64,000 nt of DNA from G963677325 sp963677325 (GTDB lineage Bacteria > Bacteroidota > Bacteroidia > Bacteroidales > Prolixibacteraceae). The notes beneath the pieces were generated by a model that searched no databases, was not told the origin of the DNA, and saw only the letters and a program-made list of their open reading frames with translations. Shown piece by piece: positions 60,957 through 64,000 of this stretch (within the stretch, counting starts at the first letter, position 1; each line of letters opens with the position of its first letter). The translations under genes were made by a program, and so were the position numbers. Where the stretch lies: NCBI GenBank assembly GCA_963677325.2, contig CAXXGM010000013.1, forward strand, positions 248,001-312,000, read 5' to 3'.

Positions 60957-61139
60957 AAGCCGTCTTTCAATAGAACAAATAAATATAAGAATTACCCGGA
61001 GACACCTATTTCAGTGGAATACAAAAATATCATAAAGATTTAAATGAGAATCTTTTTTTCGCAACTCATTTTAACATCAATTCTGAACCGTTGAATTGAA
61101 AAAGGTGTATGAGAAAGTCAAAGAATATGACCGGTCTGT

Positions 61140-61625
61140 CTAATTTTCATCCAAAAATCCTTTTTTTTGAATTTGTTTATGAATATCCGGAATTTCTCTT
61201 AAAGCCGCTGTACCATACCAGGAATGGAGTTCCATGACCAGGGCGCCCGCCTTTACTGCAGGGTCTGAAACCGTCAGTACGCGCGCTTCTTCAATAGAGG
61301 AGACATCAAACAGGTAGAAACCTTTCATCGATTGATTGTCCGTAAAAGGACCTGCCAACAGTAATTTTCCCTCCTGAAACATTTTTTGCATATTCTGCAG
61401 GTGTGCTTTTCTGAGTAAAGTCACCTCTCTGGTATTGGTCAATTTGACAGGACCGGCCCTCATGAATGCGATCACATAATTTCTCATTCCCAGTTCATCA
61501 GCCCCAAGTTTCTTTGCCTTTTCTGCATTGTATTTAATTTCAGGAGGAGAAGTCTTTTTCTGCTGGGCAAAAGATTCCGAACAGTGGATAATGATGAGAC
61601 TGAGAAGCAAATACAGTATCTTCAT
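61140..61625 (-). CDS. exported YciI-like (YCII) domain protein
   Basis: 161 residues with a signal peptide (YLLLSLIIIHCSESFA) before a YCII-related ferredoxin-like fold: NYVIAFMRAGP, AHLQNMQKMFQEGKLLLAGP, GFYLFDVSSIEEARVLTVSD, and PAVKAGALVMELHSWYG. The GxxLLAGP and HSW segments are typical. Most YciI proteins are cytosolic; an exported one is less usual but occurs in Bacteroidota. Function unknown. Confidence 0.82.
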   Translation of the reverse strand: MKILYLLLSLIIIHCSESFAQQKKTSPPEIKYNAEKAKKLGADELGMRNYVIAFMRAGPVKLTNTREVTLLRKAHLQNMQKMFQEGKLLLAGPFTDNQSMKGFYLFDVSSIEEARVLTVSDPAVKAGALVMELHSWYGTAALREIPDIHKQIQKKGFLDEN

Positions 61626-61715
61626 GACCAGATCTTTCTGTTAATAACAAGTCAGTATGTTGATTTGTTTTTATAGAAAAATGAGGCCAATGAAGACTTA
61701 ACAGCACACAAAAAA

Positions 61716-61738
61716 GAACCGCCTTTTAGGGGCGGTTC
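61716..61738. terminator. GAACCGCC hairpin
   Basis: GAACCGCC pairs with GGCGGTTC around TTTTAGG. It lies about 90 bp upstream of the YciI-like gene, between it and the MarC gene which reads toward it from the right, so it would terminate MarC transcription. An A5 stretch precedes the stem, giving a U run on the minus strand. Confidence 0.65.
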
Positions 61739-61944
61739 ACCAAAATTAAAGAAAAAACCCATTAAACTCAATACTCCTGATGAAACGTACTAACCTCCTA
61801 TTAAAGCATACAGACAAAAAGTAAATTCTCTGCTTTTATTAAGTTGCATTCTATTTTCTTTTGGGTTGTATACGTTAAAATTTAAAATTGTTATACAACA
61901 AATGATGTTTTATTTATATTTTTTAATAATATTTTTTACGGAGT

Positions 61945-62092
61945 TAAGTAATTGGAATAAAATAATGTCGTATGAGGCTTATAGACTATAGGTGTTTAGG
62001 CCAAAGGTAAAAGGGGAATATTATGATCCTTCAGCCTAAAGTCTAAACTCTTTCAGCCTAAAAATAAGACATTATATTCTTGACATTACTTA
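61945..62092. repeat. 148-bp palindromic dispersed repeat, copy B
   Basis: Second copy of the element at 3391-3537, in the same orientation, over 58 kb away. It keeps both ends (TAAGTAATTGGAAT...; ...TTGACATTACTTA) and the central GGGGAATATTATGATCCTTC identical, with scattered differences elsewhere. Its last three bases are the stop codon (TAA on the minus strand) of the MarC gene, so insertion probably reset that gene's C terminus. Confidence 0.82.
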
Positions 62093-62698
62093 TTTCATAC
62101 TAATTTCTATGAAATTAGCTATCCCGTTAAAGACCATCTGTACTCCGATTGTTGCCACAATCAGGCCGATAATTCTTACCAGGGCATTCATCAGATTGTA
62201 TTTGGTTAAAACCCTTCCTATATTTTTGGAAAAGATCATAATCAGAAGATTCACCAGAATGGCAAGAACTATGGCCGTAATCGTCACCAGTTTCCCGTAA
62301 TGGGCAGGGAAAGTTACTGCAGCCGTAATCGTTGCGGGTCCTGCAATCATCGGCATTGCAATAGGTACTGCCGAGAGATCTGACAACTTTATTTTCTGAT
62401 CAACCTGAAGAATGACTCCACGCTGTAAACCTCCGATTCCATTGTAAAACAAAACCACACCGCAGGTGACCTGGAATGCATATAGCTGAATATTAAAAAC
62501 ATAATTAAAAACCAACTGACCAAGAAGAAGAAAAAAGATCAGTATGATAAGGGCCGTCATTGAAGCTTTGGCCGAAAGATATTTCAACTGCTCATCCGTG
62601 AACTGATTCTGAAGGGATGTAATGACAAATATCTTCTGGATCGGATTTACCAGCGCAAGCAGAGCAATTGTACTGCCCATCAACAAATTAAAATCCAT
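62090..62698 (-). CDS. MarC family (UPF0056) membrane protein
   Basis: 202 residues with six hydrophobic segments. Family features: LALVNPIQKIFVITSL near the start (usual NPIGxxPxF), GGLQRGVILQVD in the loop, and AVPIAMPMIAGPATITAAVT, the highly conserved IAGPGxIT stretch. MarC proteins were once thought to confer multiple antibiotic resistance; the true function is unknown. The gene ends inside the terminal repeat of the dispersed element (copy B). Confidence 0.9.
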   Translation of the reverse strand: MDFNLLMGSTIALLALVNPIQKIFVITSLQNQFTDEQLKYLSAKASMTALIILIFFLLLGQLVFNYVFNIQLYAFQVTCGVVLFYNGIGGLQRGVILQVDQKIKLSDLSAVPIAMPMIAGPATITAAVTFPAHYGKLVTITAIVLAILVNLLIMIFSKNIGRVLTKYNLMNALVRIIGLIVATIGVQMVFNGIANFIEISMK

Positions 62699-62933
62699 AA
62701 TTTTTTTAATCTTTATATATGTAAATATAAATAAATACTAAGGATATTGGAAAAAGAAATAAGATAAGTTATGAATCAGGAAAGGACCCGGTGATAAGTA
62801 TAATTAAAAAATTGATTAATTTTATATCCTAAAGCCATCCGGCGATTTAGAGTTTAGAATACTAAAGAACAGTCGGATTGAACGGGTACTTTGCGAAAAG
62901 TTTGTTTGATAATTAAACCTGATTTAAAAATCT

Positions 62934-64000
62934 ATGAAATCGGAATCATTAGCTTCTGGAAAGAGCCGCCGTAATTTTATTGGCAAAGCCGGTTTGAGCG
63001 CTTCAGCACTTACTATCTCGGGGGGATTGGCTTACGGCAGCCGAAAATCAGATAAAATACACATTGGAATTGTAGGAGGAAGATTCGGAGCAACTTTTCA
63101 GTTTCATCAGCATCCTGATTGTATTGTGGAAGCAGTGAGCGATCTGATCCCGCAAAGACGCGAAGGTCTGATGAAAGTCTACAACTGTTCAAAGAGTTAC
63201 GAATCTCTCGAAAAACTGCTCCACGATCCCGAAATTCAGGCTGTTTTCATTGCGACACCGGCTCCCGATCATGTAAATCATGTGGTTGAATCCCTCAAAG
63301 CAGGCAAGCATGTGTTATGTGCTGTTCCCGCCGCTCTTACGATTGAGGATTGTCAGCGACTGCGTGAAGCAGTAAAACGCTCTGGTTTAACTTACATGAT
63401 GGCCGAAACAAGCTATTACAGGCAAAATACTCTTTCGGTCAGAAAATTCTTTAAAGAAGGACAGTTTGGAAATATTTTCAGCGCTGCCGCAGAATACAAT
63501 CATCCCGGACTCGAAAGTCTCTGGTTTGAAAATGGAAAGCCAACCTGGAGACACGGACTTCCACCGCTTCTGTACCCGACTCATTGTACTTCCTTCCTGA
63601 TCTCGGTGACTGGCGAAAGATTAACACATGTAAGCGGATTGGGATGGGGCGATAAAAGTGAATTGCTGAAAAACAACCCCTATAATAACCCGTTCTGGAA
63701 CGGGACAGCTTTCTTTAAAACGAGCAAAGGAAATCCTTTCAGGGTTGAGGTAAACTGGAAAGGAGCGCTAAGAGGCATTGAGAGAGGAGAATGGCGAGGT
63801 GATAAAATGAGTTTTTTCTCAGCGCTGAAAGAGGGTGATGCACATACCATTGTAAGGGCTGCCGGTGAAATTGGAAAAGATTCCGGAGGATTTCAGGTCA
63901 AAGAAAATGTCGTCGAAATTTATAATCAGCCATTGTGGTGGGAGACAGACTTATTGCCAGAACCTTTAAGACACAGATCAGGACATGATGGTTCCCATTG
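62934..64000 (+). CDS. Tat-exported Gfo/Idh/MocA family oxidoreductase (partial, runs off window)
   Basis: At least 355 residues from ATG 62934, open to the window edge. Twin-arginine signal SRRNFIGKAGLSASALTISG, then Rossmann fold IHIGIVGGRFGATFQFHQHP, VFIATPAPDHVNHVVESLKAGKHVLCAVPA. The usual GKHVxxEKP is GKHVLCAVP: the catalytic-region Lys-Pro is missing (EKP to AVP), so hydride-transfer chemistry may differ or be lost. A second member of this superfamily lies at 9461-11044 with the motif intact. Confidence 0.85.
   Translation, partial: MKSESLASGKSRRNFIGKAGLSASALTISGGLAYGSRKSDKIHIGIVGGRFGATFQFHQHPDCIVEAVSDLIPQRREGLMKVYNCSKSYESLEKLLHDPEIQAVFIATPAPDHVNHVVESLKAGKHVLCAVPAALTIEDCQRLREAVKRSGLTYMMAETSYYRQNTLSVRKFFKEGQFGNIFSAAAEYNHPGLESLWFENGKPTWRHGLPPLLYPTHCTSFLISVTGERLTHVSGLGWGDKSELLKNNPYNNPFWNGTAFFKTSKGNPFRVEVNWKGALRGIERGEWRGDKMSFFSALKEGDAHTIVRAAGEIGKDSGGFQVKENVVEIYNQPLWWETDLLPEPLRHRSGHDGSH

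Overview
The window reads as a chromosomal stretch of an AT-rich member of the Bacteroidota, probably order Bacteroidales or Marinilabiliales. The evidence is a type IX secretion (T9SS) type A sorting domain on a giant surface protein, several families largely confined to this phylum (DUF4292, DUF4402, DUF6600, DUF6660, a CzcA-TolC fusion), start codons without obvious Shine-Dalgarno sequences, and promoters of the phylum's TTTG / TAnnTTTG type. I saw no rRNA, tRNA or CRISPR array.

Layout. 1-4.9 kb (+): dUTPase, TPR lipoprotein, DUF4292 lipoprotein and an EnvC-like amidase activator, a common Bacteroidota cell-envelope cluster. 4.9-12 kb: two MFS transporters, a Gfo/Idh/MocA oxidoreductase with a DoxX protein, and two decayed loci (a DUF6340 fragment beside a palindromic element, and an L,D-transpeptidase pseudogene split by a 221-bp MITE). 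12-17 kb: an intact L,D-transpeptidase with a membrane partner, a DUF6600 lipoprotein, a ketopantoate-reductase-like enzyme. 16.3-25 kb (-): a metal efflux cluster of NtrC-type regulator, His/Cys-rich DUF6660 protein, CzcA fused to TolC, CzcB-type adaptor and CDF transporter.

25.4-45 kb (+) is the most unusual part. Five secreted small subunits (three DUF4402, two divergent relatives, plus a DUF4402 tail remnant), a PapD-like periplasmic chaperone, a 3239-residue repeat-rich adhesin with a T9SS sorting domain, and an outer-membrane usher-like protein carrying a regulatory-like domain and two SPOR domains are all co-oriented. I read this as a chaperone-usher-like fibre assembly locus of a Bacteroidota type combined with a T9SS-exported adhesin. 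The usher gene is split by an IS630-family element, so in this genome the system is probably disabled or switched off.

45-64 kb: cytidylate-kinase-like protein, small His-rich protein, bacterioferritin, remnants of a molybdopterin enzyme, a ZIP transporter and probably a glycosidase, an HPP protein, a CDP-alcohol phosphatidyltransferase, a LiaF-like protein, 4-alpha-glucanotransferase next to a transglutaminase-like protein, a two-domain FAD/Fe-S D-lactate dehydrogenase-like enzyme containing an 8-bp coding microsatellite, then SMP-30, M55 aminopeptidase, YciI-like, MarC and a truncated Tat-exported Gfo/Idh/MocA protein.

The window is rich in mobile or repetitive DNA: one IS, two MITE-like elements, a 147-bp palindromic repeat present at both ends of the window, several short tandem repeats, and six gene remnants or interrupted genes.
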